DNA of 9,449 nt from Candidatus Altarchaeales archaeon A3 (GTDB taxonomy: Archaea; Altiarchaeota; Altiarchaeia; Altiarchaeales; Altiarchaeaceae): the NCBI GenBank assembly GCA_002083985.1, contig MTER01000008.1, forward strand, positions 448-9,896. The letters run 5' to 3'. Below, one piece after another: positions 1 to 7,600 of the stretch. The position numbers and the translations under genes were made by a program. Each line of letters begins with the position of its first letter. The stretch's first letter is position 1. Under the pieces are notes generated by a model. The model did no database searches, had not been told where the DNA came from, and saw only the letters and a list, made by a program, of their open reading frames with translations.

Positions 1-81
1 TATTTTAATGAAAAACATCTTATGGAGATAAATTATACTTGGAAAATACCCTTGCAGCATATTGAAAAATGCTTAAGTTAA
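1..81 (+). CDS. possible 3' end of an unidentified gene (partial)
   Basis: The first frame is open from the window edge to a TAA at 79-81 and would encode 26 residues ending in KIPLQHIEKCLS. I do not recognise the protein. A 26-codon open stretch at this AT content arises by chance roughly one time in ten, so the call is weak. Support is only positional: the reading ends just before a hairpin (94-152), which would suit the end of a transcription unit. It could equally be non-coding sequence. The upstream sequence would decide this. Confidence 0.3.
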   Translation, partial: YFNEKHLMEINYTWKIPLQHIEKCLS

Positions 82-93
82 CGGCGATGTTTC

Positions 94-152
94 GTAACTA
101 TTCAGCTACTCAAAAAATTATAGGTAAATTTTTGTACCCTCCGAATAGTTAC
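94..152. repeat. long imperfect hairpin / inverted repeat, MITE-like or terminator-like
   Basis: GTAACTATTC at 94-103 is the exact reverse complement of GAATAGTTAC at 143-152. Inside this pair, CAAAAAATTA (111-120) pairs with TAAATTTTTG (125-134) with one mismatch, leaving a 4-nt loop. The whole 59-nt stretch can therefore fold into one interrupted hairpin. It lies between the possible partial gene and the ATPase gene. It could be a transcription terminator, or a short non-autonomous mobile element with terminal inverted repeats. The core GTAACTATT recurs once more in the window, at the opposite edge on the minus strand (9408-9416). Confidence 0.6.
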
Positions 153-159
153 AAAATTT

Positions 160-169
160 CAAAATAAAT
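160..169 (+). promoter_or_regulatory. candidate TATA box for the ATPase gene
   Basis: The A/T stretch CAAAATAAAT is centred about 28 nt before the ATG at 193. This is the spacing expected of an archaeal TATA box when the transcript starts at or just before the start codon (leaderless). No Shine-Dalgarno sequence precedes the ATG, which agrees with that reading. The region is so AT-rich that such a match is easily found by chance. Confidence 0.2.
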
Positions 170-192
170 CTCATTTTTAAATTTAAGTCAAA

Positions 193-1683
193 ATGGCAGA
201 AAGAACAAAAATAGAAAAATTTTACAGTTTGTGGATTTTTGAGCAGGAAAAATTAATTAATAGTTATGTTTATGATACAACGGGAAACCCAAATCCCACA
301 AGACATAAGTTTTTCGATTATGTCCTACTTTTGGAAAAATTTTTAAGGGACGAAATTGATGAAATAGAAAAAATTAATATTTTGTCAGGCATAAGGGGTG
401 TGGGAAAGACAACACTTTTGGGACAACTTTATTTCGCTCCGAAATTTATTCCCAAATCACAGCAAAGCGATTTTCCAAAAATTTTTGAAGGCGACTATCA
501 AAAACTATATCTGGATGTCAGTCGTCTTTCCGCAGAAGGAATTGAACTCAATGAATTTTTCAATTTTTATCAGGAAATAAATGATTTCCGTCTTGTAGAT
601 ATGAAGAAAAAATTTATCCTTCTTTTAGATGAAATTCACTATGATGAAAAATGGGGGCTATTTCTGAAGGTTTTGTTTGATGCCACAAAAGGACATAAAA
701 ATCTGTTAGTTATTGCTACCGGCTCATCGGCTTTAAAACTGAAAATGAATCCCGATTTATCCAGACGCTCTCTTTCCGAAGAAATTTATCCTTTAAAATT
801 TAATGAGTTTTGTATTCTTAAAGGACTCTCTCCTCCCGAAAGAAATTTATCCGATAAGCTCGTTGAAAGCGTATTATTCAGCAAAGACGCCGGGGAATTA
901 TATAATACACTTAACGACTCATCATTAGAGATTACTCGCTATTTTTTGAAACTGCCGCCCGGAATTGAAGAAGAATTTTTTTATTACGGTGGATTTCCTT
1001 TTGTTTTACAACTTAAAAACAAGCGAGCTTTAATTTATGAACTAATTTCCGGAGTAATGGATAAACTCATTACAAAAGATATTTTAGAGATGAAAAAATT
1101 TAGTTCCGAAACAATTTCTAAAATTAAAGATCTCTTATACCTGATTGCAAGTTCAGATACAACCAACTTTGACAAGTTAGGTAAGGTTCTTAAACTTGAT
1201 TATCGTTCGGTGCGGGGTATTGTTGATGCGCTGATTCAGAGCGGTGTTTTGATTGAAGTAAAAAGTTATGGGCAGAAATTTACCCAAATAAGAAAACCAA
1301 TAAAGTTCCTCTTTGTTAGCCCGTCGTTGAGAGCAGGTATTTTAAACGGCATTATCCCACCAGGAATAAAAGGTAAATTTTTGGAGGATTACATCGCTTT
1401 AATCTTCATGAATGATTTTCGGAGAAAAATTTTAGTGTATCCCGAGATAGAATTAATGTACGATTCATCCGCAAACGGGGCAGATTTTATTATAAGAAAT
1501 GAAAAGAAAAAAATAATTATTGAAGTCGGTTTCGGGGATAAAGCAGAGGGCTTAACACAGGTTAAAAATACTGCTAAAAATATCGGTGATTTTGATTATG
1601 GAATTATAATTAGCCTGGATAATAAACTGGAAATTTTTGACAACATCGTAAAAATGCCATTAAGATTTTGGCTGATGATTTAA
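193..1683 (+). CDS. AAA_14/DUF4143-like ATPase with degenerate nuclease-like C-terminal domain
   Basis: This 496-residue protein is a P-loop ATPase of the AAA_14/DUF4143 kind, a family expanded in many archaea and mostly of unknown function. The Walker A loop is at residues 66-74 (GIRGVGKTT, Lys72). Walker B is FILLLDEIH, 141-149, with Asp146 and Glu147. A sensor-like TGSSA motif lies at 176-180, followed by RRSLSEE at 191-197. Residues about 305-360 look like a winged helix. The last ~100 residues resemble a PD-(D/E)XK nuclease fold: Asp431 in GADFII and Glu444 in IIIEVG, but glycine stands where the catalytic lysine of ExK should be, so cutting activity is doubtful. No signal peptide or membrane segment is seen, so it is probably cytoplasmic. 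The start at 193 has CAAA before ATG and no Shine-Dalgarno. The broken tgtA copy begins 40 nt after its stop. A link with the R-M genes is possible but not shown. Confidence 0.85.
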   Translation: MAERTKIEKFYSLWIFEQEKLINSYVYDTTGNPNPTRHKFFDYVLLLEKFLRDEIDEIEKINILSGIRGVGKTTLLGQLYFAPKFIPKSQQSDFPKIFEGDYQKLYLDVSRLSAEGIELNEFFNFYQEINDFRLVDMKKKFILLLDEIHYDEKWGLFLKVLFDATKGHKNLLVIATGSSALKLKMNPDLSRRSLSEEIYPLKFNEFCILKGLSPPERNLSDKLVESVLFSKDAGELYNTLNDSSLEITRYFLKLPPGIEEEFFYYGGFPFVLQLKNKRALIYELISGVMDKLITKDILEMKKFSSETISKIKDLLYLIASSDTTNFDKLGKVLKLDYRSVRGIVDALIQSGVLIEVKSYGQKFTQIRKPIKFLFVSPSLRAGILNGIIPPGIKGKFLEDYIALIFMNDFRRKILVYPEIELMYDSSANGADFIIRNEKKKIIIEVGFGDKAEGLTQVKNTAKNIGDFDYGIIISLDNKLEIFDNIVKMPLRFWLMI

Positions 1684-1765
1684 GATTAAATAAATTAAAT
1701 TTATTATCTAAAGTTTACCAAAGATAAAAATTTCCTTTGAAATAAACGATAAGGACATCACCTCA

Positions 1766-1806
1766 CTATCGTTCGGAGATTTCAAAACAAGTTTTGAAAT
1801 TGATAG
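1766..1806. repeat. short palindromic element, copy 1 (in-frame insert in the tgtA fragment)
   Basis: This insert is absent from the intact tgtA and sits between the equivalents of codons 12 and 16. It has an outer pair CTATC (1766-1770) / GATAG (1802-1806). It also has a perfect inner stem, ATTTCAAAAC (1779-1788) and GTTTTGAAAT (1791-1800). Between them lies the unpaired GTTCGGAG. The net gain over the intact gene is 42 nt (14 codons), so it would be read through as extra residues. It shares 13 identical bases, CGTTCGGAGATTT, with copy 2 (1898-1910), plus the upstream context ACC-C-CTAT. The exact ends are uncertain by a few bases, because the bases on each side also differ from the intact gene. 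Confidence 0.8.
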
Positions 1807-1888
1807 AATAATCGGAAAATTGGAGATAAAGAATGAGAATAATGGCATATGTAAAATCATAGAAACACCTGCACTGATGCTTGTTTAC

Positions 1889-1929
1889 CCCTCTATTCGT
1901 TCGGAGATTTTCAGAGCAAGCCTGAAAAT
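1889..1929. repeat. short palindromic element, copy 2 (frameshifting insert in the tgtA fragment)
   Basis: Forty-one bases lie between the equivalents of codons 41 and 42 of tgtA, where the intact gene has none. The insert begins CCCTCTATTCG, contains CGTTCGGAGATTT (1898-1910, identical to copy 1), and ends in a stem ATTTTCAG (1907-1914) / CTGAAAAT (1922-1929) around a 7-nt loop. The layout matches copy 1 (conserved left arm, hairpin on the right with a CAAG loop), but the stem bases differ in a partly compensating way, as expected for an element kept for its fold. Its 41-nt length shifts the tgtA frame. Confidence 0.8.
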
Positions 1930-2026
1930 GGTCTGAATAATCCTATATTGGGCATAGACGAATTAAAAGAGAAATTTAACCCGAAAATTTTAATGACAAC
2001 TGCTTATATGCTTTTAAAAAGTCAAT

Positions 2027-2062
2027 ATAAATTTAGAAATTTAGTATTAAATCTAAATTTAT
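2027..2062. promoter_or_regulatory. 11-bp inverted repeat upstream of mod
   Basis: ATAAATTTAGA (2027-2037) and TCTAAATTTAT (2052-2062) are perfect reverse complements with a 14-nt spacer. Within the left arm and spacer, AAATTTAG is directly repeated (2029-2036 and 2037-2044). It lies 64-99 nt before the mod start, so it could be an operator or a weak hairpin. In sequence this AT-rich an 11-bp inverted repeat is not very unlikely by chance, and no regulator gene is present nearby. Confidence 0.35.
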
Positions 2063-2084
2063 TATTAAGAAACAGAAAATTTTG

Positions 2085-2095
2085 TTAAATTAAAT
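2085..2095 (+). promoter_or_regulatory. candidate TATA box for the mod-res(-tgtA) transcript
   Basis: TTAAATTAAAT is centred about 36 nt before the mod ATG and could place a transcription start near 2115, giving a leader of about 10 nt without a Shine-Dalgarno sequence. It is the only gap large enough to hold a promoter for the R-M pair. Many other A/T stretches nearby would fit almost as well. Confidence 0.2.
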
Positions 2096-2125
2096 CTTCA
2101 TTTAGCACATACTAAAATCAGCAAA

Positions 2126-4654
2126 ATGAATCAAAAAGAAAAAGAGTTTTTTAAAATACTGGAAAATATTTTTATAGGAGCAAAAATAGAGGGAAATTCT
2201 GCATCCGGATTTATAAATTTAATGAAAATAAAATCATCTTATTTTGAATGCCTTTTTAACAATTTAACTAATGAAATTAACGAAAAAACAAAGAACTTTC
2301 CGGAGTTTAAAGAGGAAATGTTTGATAAGCTTTACAGTTTCTTTAAAACATATTTTTCCGAATCTGGAAGTATATATTTTAGTTATACTCCTTTAAAATC
2401 AAATGTTTATGAGAGGGTCTATACAAATCAAAAAGATGTTGCTTTATTTTGGAAAACCCACATGCTTTATTATGTTAAAACAGACAAATTGTGGAATAAC
2501 CTGACTATTGATTTTAATAATAACGGAGTTTCTTATAAAATTCATTTTGATGTTTCAAAATTAGAATATAAAAAAGCCAATGAAAAAAAGAATATAATTT
2601 ATGAGTTAACGAATATTGACAATAAGGAAATTACATTCGGTGTTTTATATTCTGAAAGAGGCAAAGTAACTAAAACAGACGAAATATTAAAGGAATTTAA
2701 GAGAAAAAATATATTTCCTGATGAGGAAAATCTTAATAAAATTTTTGGAATTTTTGAGAAACAAAACGAAGTGGACTATTTCATTAACAAAAATGCAGAA
2801 CAGTTTTTAAAAGAGCATTTTAATTTATGGCTGAAAAGCTATTTGTTAGCTGATGAATCGGATTATTCCGAAAAGCGACTGAAGCACTTAAAGGTCTTGA
2901 AAGAAATTGCTTATGTAATTATTGATTTTGTTTCACAGTTTGAAGATGAACTTGTGAAAATCTGGAACAAACCAAAATTTGTTAGAAAAAGCAATTATGT
3001 GATTACATTTGATAAGATGGACAAGATAAAAGACGAAAACCTGATTGAAAAAATTTTAAATCACGAAAACATTGAAGAACAGATTAAAGAATGGAAGGAA
3101 TTAAACATAATTGAGAATGATTTTGATAAAAGCAAAATTTTAGAGAATAATTTAACGGGAAAACATTTAAGTAAAAAATATGAACATTTGCCGATTGACA
3201 CAAAATATTTCAAGGACTTGGAACTTGAAATTTTATCCTTGTTTGATGATTTAGATAATTCTTTGGATGGCTGGCTAATAAAAAGCGAAAACTATCAGGC
3301 GTTGAATACAATTCTGCCGAAATTTAAAGAAAAAGTGCAGATGATTTATATTGATCCGCCGTTTAATAAAGAACGAGATGCCGATTACTTTTACTCTATC
3401 AAATATAAGGATGCTTCCTGGATAACATTGCTTGAAAATAGATTACAATTAGCAAAGGATGTTTTAAAAGATACGGGAAGCATTTTTGTTAGATGTGATT
3501 ACAATGGGAATATGTATGTTAGGTTGCTGATGAATCAGATTTTTGGAGAGGATAATTTCAGGAATGAGATTGGAGTAAGGAGATTTAGAAAAAATGTGAT
3601 GGAAAAAGAGATAAAGAAATTACCTGAAGGTATAGACACTATTTTTATATACTCATTAACTGATAAGTTTAAATATTTTCATCCTTACAAAGCAAAAGCA
3701 CAAAAAAGAGAGGGATTTTGGAGACACATGGGAGATTCAAGCGGACAGGGCACTCCCAAGGTATTTTTTGGCAAGGAATTATCTCCACCTAAAGGCAAAC
3801 ATTGGAAATATTCGCAAGAAAAAATAAATCAGATGATTGAAGAAGGAAATCTAATTCTTATGTGTAGTAATTGTGGTTATCAACACGATAAAACAAAAGA
3901 GGACTGGGGAGGGTGCCCTAATTGTAAAAAAGATAAATTTATTCCTAAATATTGGGTGGATGCAGGGGAAGAAGAGGTTTTAGATTCTAACTGGACTGAT
4001 TTGTATGGTTATTCTACTAGTTGGCAATTTCAAACCGAAAATTCCGAAATTCTTTTAAAGCGCGTCATAGAATCCACATCAAACGAAGGCGATTTTGTTA
4101 TGGATTTCTTCCTCGGCTCAGGCACAACAACCGCAGTAGCACATAAACTCAAAAGAAAATGGCTTGGAGTAGAGATGGGGGGGCATTTTTACACAGTAGT
4201 TTTGCCACGAATGAAAAAGGTTTTGGCTTATGATAAATCAGGCATATCAAAAGATGTCAAAGATTATCAGGGCGGCGGATTTTTCAAGTATTTTGAACTG
4301 GAACAATATGAGGATACTCTAAGAAGAGTAATTTATAAAGACAGTCATCCTTTTGTAGATTTTTCTGATAAAACAACGATTTATGAGCAATATGTTTTCT
4401 TAAATGATTTAAAAATGTTGGATGCAGTTGAACTGGACTACGAAAATAATAAAATCATGATTGATTTTTCAAAAATTTATCCGGACATTGATTTGGCAGA
4501 AACGATTTCATTAGTAAGCGGGAAGAAAATAAAGAAAATTGAGGGAGACGGAGTTATTATTGAAAAAGATAAAAACACAAACACAACCGAAAAGATAAAT
4601 TTTGCTCATATTTCATTCAATTTAATCAGACCGTTAATCTGGTGGACAAGATAA
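2126..4654 (+). CDS. mod: type III restriction-modification system methyltransferase subunit (Mod)
   Basis: This 842-residue protein is a beta-class adenine-N6 DNA methyltransferase. It transfers a methyl group from S-adenosylmethionine to host recognition sites and gives Res its sequence specificity. The catalytic DPPF motif is at 410-413 (IYIDPPFNKERDADYF). The SAM-binding motif I, DFFLGSGTT, is at 660-668. The order DPPF before FxGxG defines the beta class. The region between them (about 480-640) is the expected target recognition domain. It contains a zinc-ribbon-like set of four cysteines, Cys580-x2-Cys583 and Cys597-x2-Cys600. The first ~370 residues are an extension that makes the protein longer than classical Mod proteins of about 600-680 residues; 228-290 resembles the conserved helical part of large archaeal and bacterial type III-like methylases. 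A G7 tract encodes the end of Met684 and Gly685-Gly686. The start has CAAA before ATG and no Shine-Dalgarno. Res follows after 10 nt, so the two are surely one operon. Confidence 0.93.
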   Translation: MNQKEKEFFKILENIFIGAKIEGNSASGFINLMKIKSSYFECLFNNLTNEINEKTKNFPEFKEEMFDKLYSFFKTYFSESGSIYFSYTPLKSNVYERVYTNQKDVALFWKTHMLYYVKTDKLWNNLTIDFNNNGVSYKIHFDVSKLEYKKANEKKNIIYELTNIDNKEITFGVLYSERGKVTKTDEILKEFKRKNIFPDEENLNKIFGIFEKQNEVDYFINKNAEQFLKEHFNLWLKSYLLADESDYSEKRLKHLKVLKEIAYVIIDFVSQFEDELVKIWNKPKFVRKSNYVITFDKMDKIKDENLIEKILNHENIEEQIKEWKELNIIENDFDKSKILENNLTGKHLSKKYEHLPIDTKYFKDLELEILSLFDDLDNSLDGWLIKSENYQALNTILPKFKEKVQMIYIDPPFNKERDADYFYSIKYKDASWITLLENRLQLAKDVLKDTGSIFVRCDYNGNMYVRLLMNQIFGEDNFRNEIGVRRFRKNVMEKEIKKLPEGIDTIFIYSLTDKFKYFHPYKAKAQKREGFWRHMGDSSGQGTPKVFFGKELSPPKGKHWKYSQEKINQMIEEGNLILMCSNCGYQHDKTKEDWGGCPNCKKDKFIPKYWVDAGEEEVLDSNWTDLYGYSTSWQFQTENSEILLKRVIESTSNEGDFVMDFFLGSGTTTAVAHKLKRKWLGVEMGGHFYTVVLPRMKKVLAYDKSGISKDVKDYQGGGFFKYFELEQYEDTLRRVIYKDSHPFVDFSDKTTIYEQYVFLNDLKMLDAVELDYENNKIMIDFSKIYPDIDLAETISLVSGKKIKKIEGDGVIIEKDKNTNTTEKINFAHISFNLIRPLIWWTR
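4177..4183 (+). repeat. G7 homopolymer inside mod
   Basis: Seven consecutive G lie within codons 684-686 of mod, just after the SAM-binding motif (GVEMGGHF). Such a run is rare in DNA of this composition: I estimate well under one per window by chance. A one-base slip would truncate or fuse Mod after its catalytic core. Seven bases is short for a contingency locus, so this may be ordinary coding sequence. Confidence 0.55.
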
Positions 4655-4664
4655 AAACATCAAA

Positions 4665-7600
4665 ATGACTGATGAAGAAAAACAAAACCCGTTATTGTAT
4701 CAAAAAATTGCAGAACAAATATCTTACGAGTCACTGCTATCCGAATGGACTAACTTAAATTTAGATACATTTTCCGAAAATATTTCTTTATTTGATTACC
4801 AGCAGGATGCATTAAAAAATGCAATAAAACTCCTTCATTATTATTTTGAATCAGTAGAGAAATTCCGGAATAAAGAAAATGAATTAACAAATCTTGAAAG
4901 AAAGAAAAAATTTTTCAATGAAATAAGAATAGGTGAAGAAGATTTGCTGGAAACATTAGGAATAATAAACAAGAAAAATAAGTTATTATTCAGCAAAATA
5001 AAGCAATACTATAAAGTTATTCAAAAAAACTCCTTTGAAAAAATACCCTTTTCAAATTTTGTTAATAGAATGTGTTTCTGGATGGCAACAGGAAGCGGAA
5101 AAACACTTGTTCTTATAAAACTTATAGATGTGTTAGATAAATTAAAGCAAAGAAATCTTATTCCAGATAACGATATTTTAATTTTAACATCCCGGGAGGA
5201 TTTGTTGGATCAACTAAAAAAGCATATAGAAAAATTCAATGAAAAAGCAGAGAGAAAAATTAAAGTTTGGGATTTAACAGAATATAATAATGTTAGTATG
5301 GGCGGCGTTATTACATCAGGAAAATATACTTCCGGAGAAATCAATATTTTTGTTTATCGTTCTGATCTTATTTCAGAAGAAACAAAGACAAAACTTCTTG
5401 GTTTTGAGGATATTGAAAATAATGGAAAATGGTATATTCTGTTAGATGAAGCACATAAAGGAGATAAAGAGGACTCAAAAAAACAGATTCTTTATTCAAC
5501 CCTAACAAGAAATGGTTTCCTGTTTAACTTTTCTGCAACCTTTACTGATACATGGGATATTGTAACAACTGTTTACAATTTCAATTTAGAAAGGTTTATT
5601 GAAAAGGGCTATGGAAAAAATGTTTATCTTTCACAGCAGGAAATGGATGCATTGGCAGAAAAAACGGACTTTAACGATAAAGATAAACAAAAAATAGTGT
5701 TAAAATCATTAATTTTACTTGCCTTATCCAAACAGGCAAAGCAAAGCATTGATAAGCAATCGGATGAAAAATATTATCACAATCCATTATTGGTATCTTT
5801 GGTAAATTCTGTAAATACCGAGCAATCCGATTTACAAATATTCTTTGAAGAAATTGAAAAAATAACAAAGGGCGATATTGATGAAGAAATATTTAAACAA
5901 TCAAAAAATGAATTATATCGGGAACTATCGGACAATTCGGGGTATGTATTTGGAACTGAATGTCTTAATGTTAAAGAAGAAAACATTAAAAAGATAAAAA
6001 TTAAAGATATTCTGGAACATGTCTTTAACTCTTCATCCTTTGGAAATATTGAAGTTATTAAAATACCCCAAAACAAGCAAGAGATTATCTTTAAATTAAA
6101 AACTTCTGACAGGCCATTTGCTTTACTAAAAATAGGAGATATTAGTAATTGGTTAAAAGAAAAATTATCAAATTATGAGATAAATGAATCTTATGATAAT
6201 GAAAGTTATTTTAGAGCGATAAGTCATGATAGCAACCCTGTTAATATTTTAATGGGATCAAGAGCATTTTATGAAGGATGGGATTCTAACAGACCAAATG
6301 TAATGCTTTTCATAAACATAGGAAAAGGCAATGCAAAAAAATATATTACACAGTCAATTGGCAGAGGGGTTAGAATTGAACCGATTAAAGGAAAAAGGAA
6401 ACGACTTTTGCCGTTAAAAAGAGAAGGAGACATCATAGCAAAAGAAATTTATTCGGATATTATAGGAGAAGAAGTATCTCTCATAGAAACATTGTTTGTT
6501 TTTGGTACGAACAAAGAAAATTTACAACATATATTAGACAGCATAAAACACGAAAAAGAATCATCGGGAGAATTAATAGAACTACAGGAAAATGAAGAAA
6601 TTAAAGGAAAAACATTATTAATTCCTGTTTACAAAGATAAAGAATGTGTTCCGCTTGACCAGCTTCCGAAATTTAGAGGAAATGTAAAAATTTTAAATGA
6701 TTTCATAGAATGGGTTGGTAACGAAAGAATTATTTATTCAATATTTTCATATAAAAGTAATGTAAATCCCATGACCATTCAAAAAGTAAATGATTTTCTT
6801 AAAAATGAAAAAAATTTTAACAATTCTAATCAAACAGACAGTGTTTGTTTTCAGATAGAGAATCTTATGAGTCATGTTAATATAATTCCTAAAGACATTG
6901 ATGGATTTAAGCAATTAACTGATGAAATAGTGCATTTCAAAAGAATAGAAGTTGCATTAGAAAAAGCAAACCTGGAAAAACTAAAAAAACTAATAGATAA
7001 AGTCAAAATATATAAAGACCCCTTTAAAGAAAAAGAAATTTTTAAAAAGAAATTTTCCAACGGCGAAATAAATTTAGATGAATATACAACTCAAATAGAA
7101 AAAATAAGCAAAATGTCCAACGAAGAGGAATTTTTCTATAACAATATTTCTCTAAAAATAAAACATTTGCTGAACCATTATTACATTCCAGTTCTTATTT
7201 CGGAAAATGAAAAAATAGATTATATTAATCACATAATCAAAATAGATGGCGAGAGAATTTTTATAAAAAATTTAGAAAAATATATTGAAAAACCAGATAA
7301 TTCTCTGAAACGATTTGACTGGTGGATGTTTTGTAAATTGGACGAACATGTTGATAAAGTATATATGCCTTATTATAACCAGGAACATAACAAACCGGGA
7401 AATTTTTATCCTGACTTTATTTTTTGGCTAAAAAAAGGAGAAAATTACTTTATTGTCTTTGTAGATCCAAAGGGAACAAAACATACTGATTATGAATATA
7501 AAGTTGATGGATATAAGACCATTTTTGAAGAAAATGACAACACAAAACAATTTCTATCAGACGGATTAAAAATATATGTTCACTTATTTTTATTCACAGA

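Larger units (their letters stand above)
1724..2022 (+). pseudogene. tgtA: 5' fragment of a second archaeosine tRNA-guanine transglycosylase gene
   Basis: This stretch matches the first 72 codons of the intact tgtA at 7679-7894. Three blocks align without gaps: 1724-1759 (30 of 36 bases identical), 1811-1888 (70 of 78) and 1930-2022 (86 of 93), about 90% overall. The initiator is ATA instead of ATG, and no in-frame ATG lies between it and an upstream TAA (1709-1711). A palindromic insert after codon 12 adds a net 42 nt and keeps the frame. A second insert after codon 41 adds 41 nt, shifts the frame and leads to TGA at 1934-1936. Homology fades after 2022; bases 2026-2043 may match codons 85-90 after a deletion, and that frame then stops at 2092. 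The rest of the gene, including the nucleophile, zinc site and PUA domain, is absent. Fifteen of the 21 differences are at third codon positions, so the copies diverged mainly while functional. Confidence 0.93.

Noticed and set aside
398..580. Second frame of 60 codons inside the ATPase gene.
   Set aside because: It overlaps the Walker A region of a well-supported gene and has no features of its own.
1684..1704. AT-rich similarity between sequence after the ATPase stop and sequence just before intact tgtA (about 7655-7675).
   Set aside because: Low-complexity A/T sequence, and its distance to the two tgtA starts differs by about 21 nt, so it does not extend the repeat.
1684..2125. tRNA gene, small RNA or CRISPR repeat in the gap before mod.
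   Set aside because: No cloverleaf or regularly spaced repeats are visible; the gap is explained by the tgtA fragment, two palindromic inserts and the inverted repeat.
5671..7060. Antisense open frames at 5671-5868, 5777-6076 and 6872-7060 inside res.
   Set aside because: They mirror the res coding frame, overlap each other and show no recognisable protein features.
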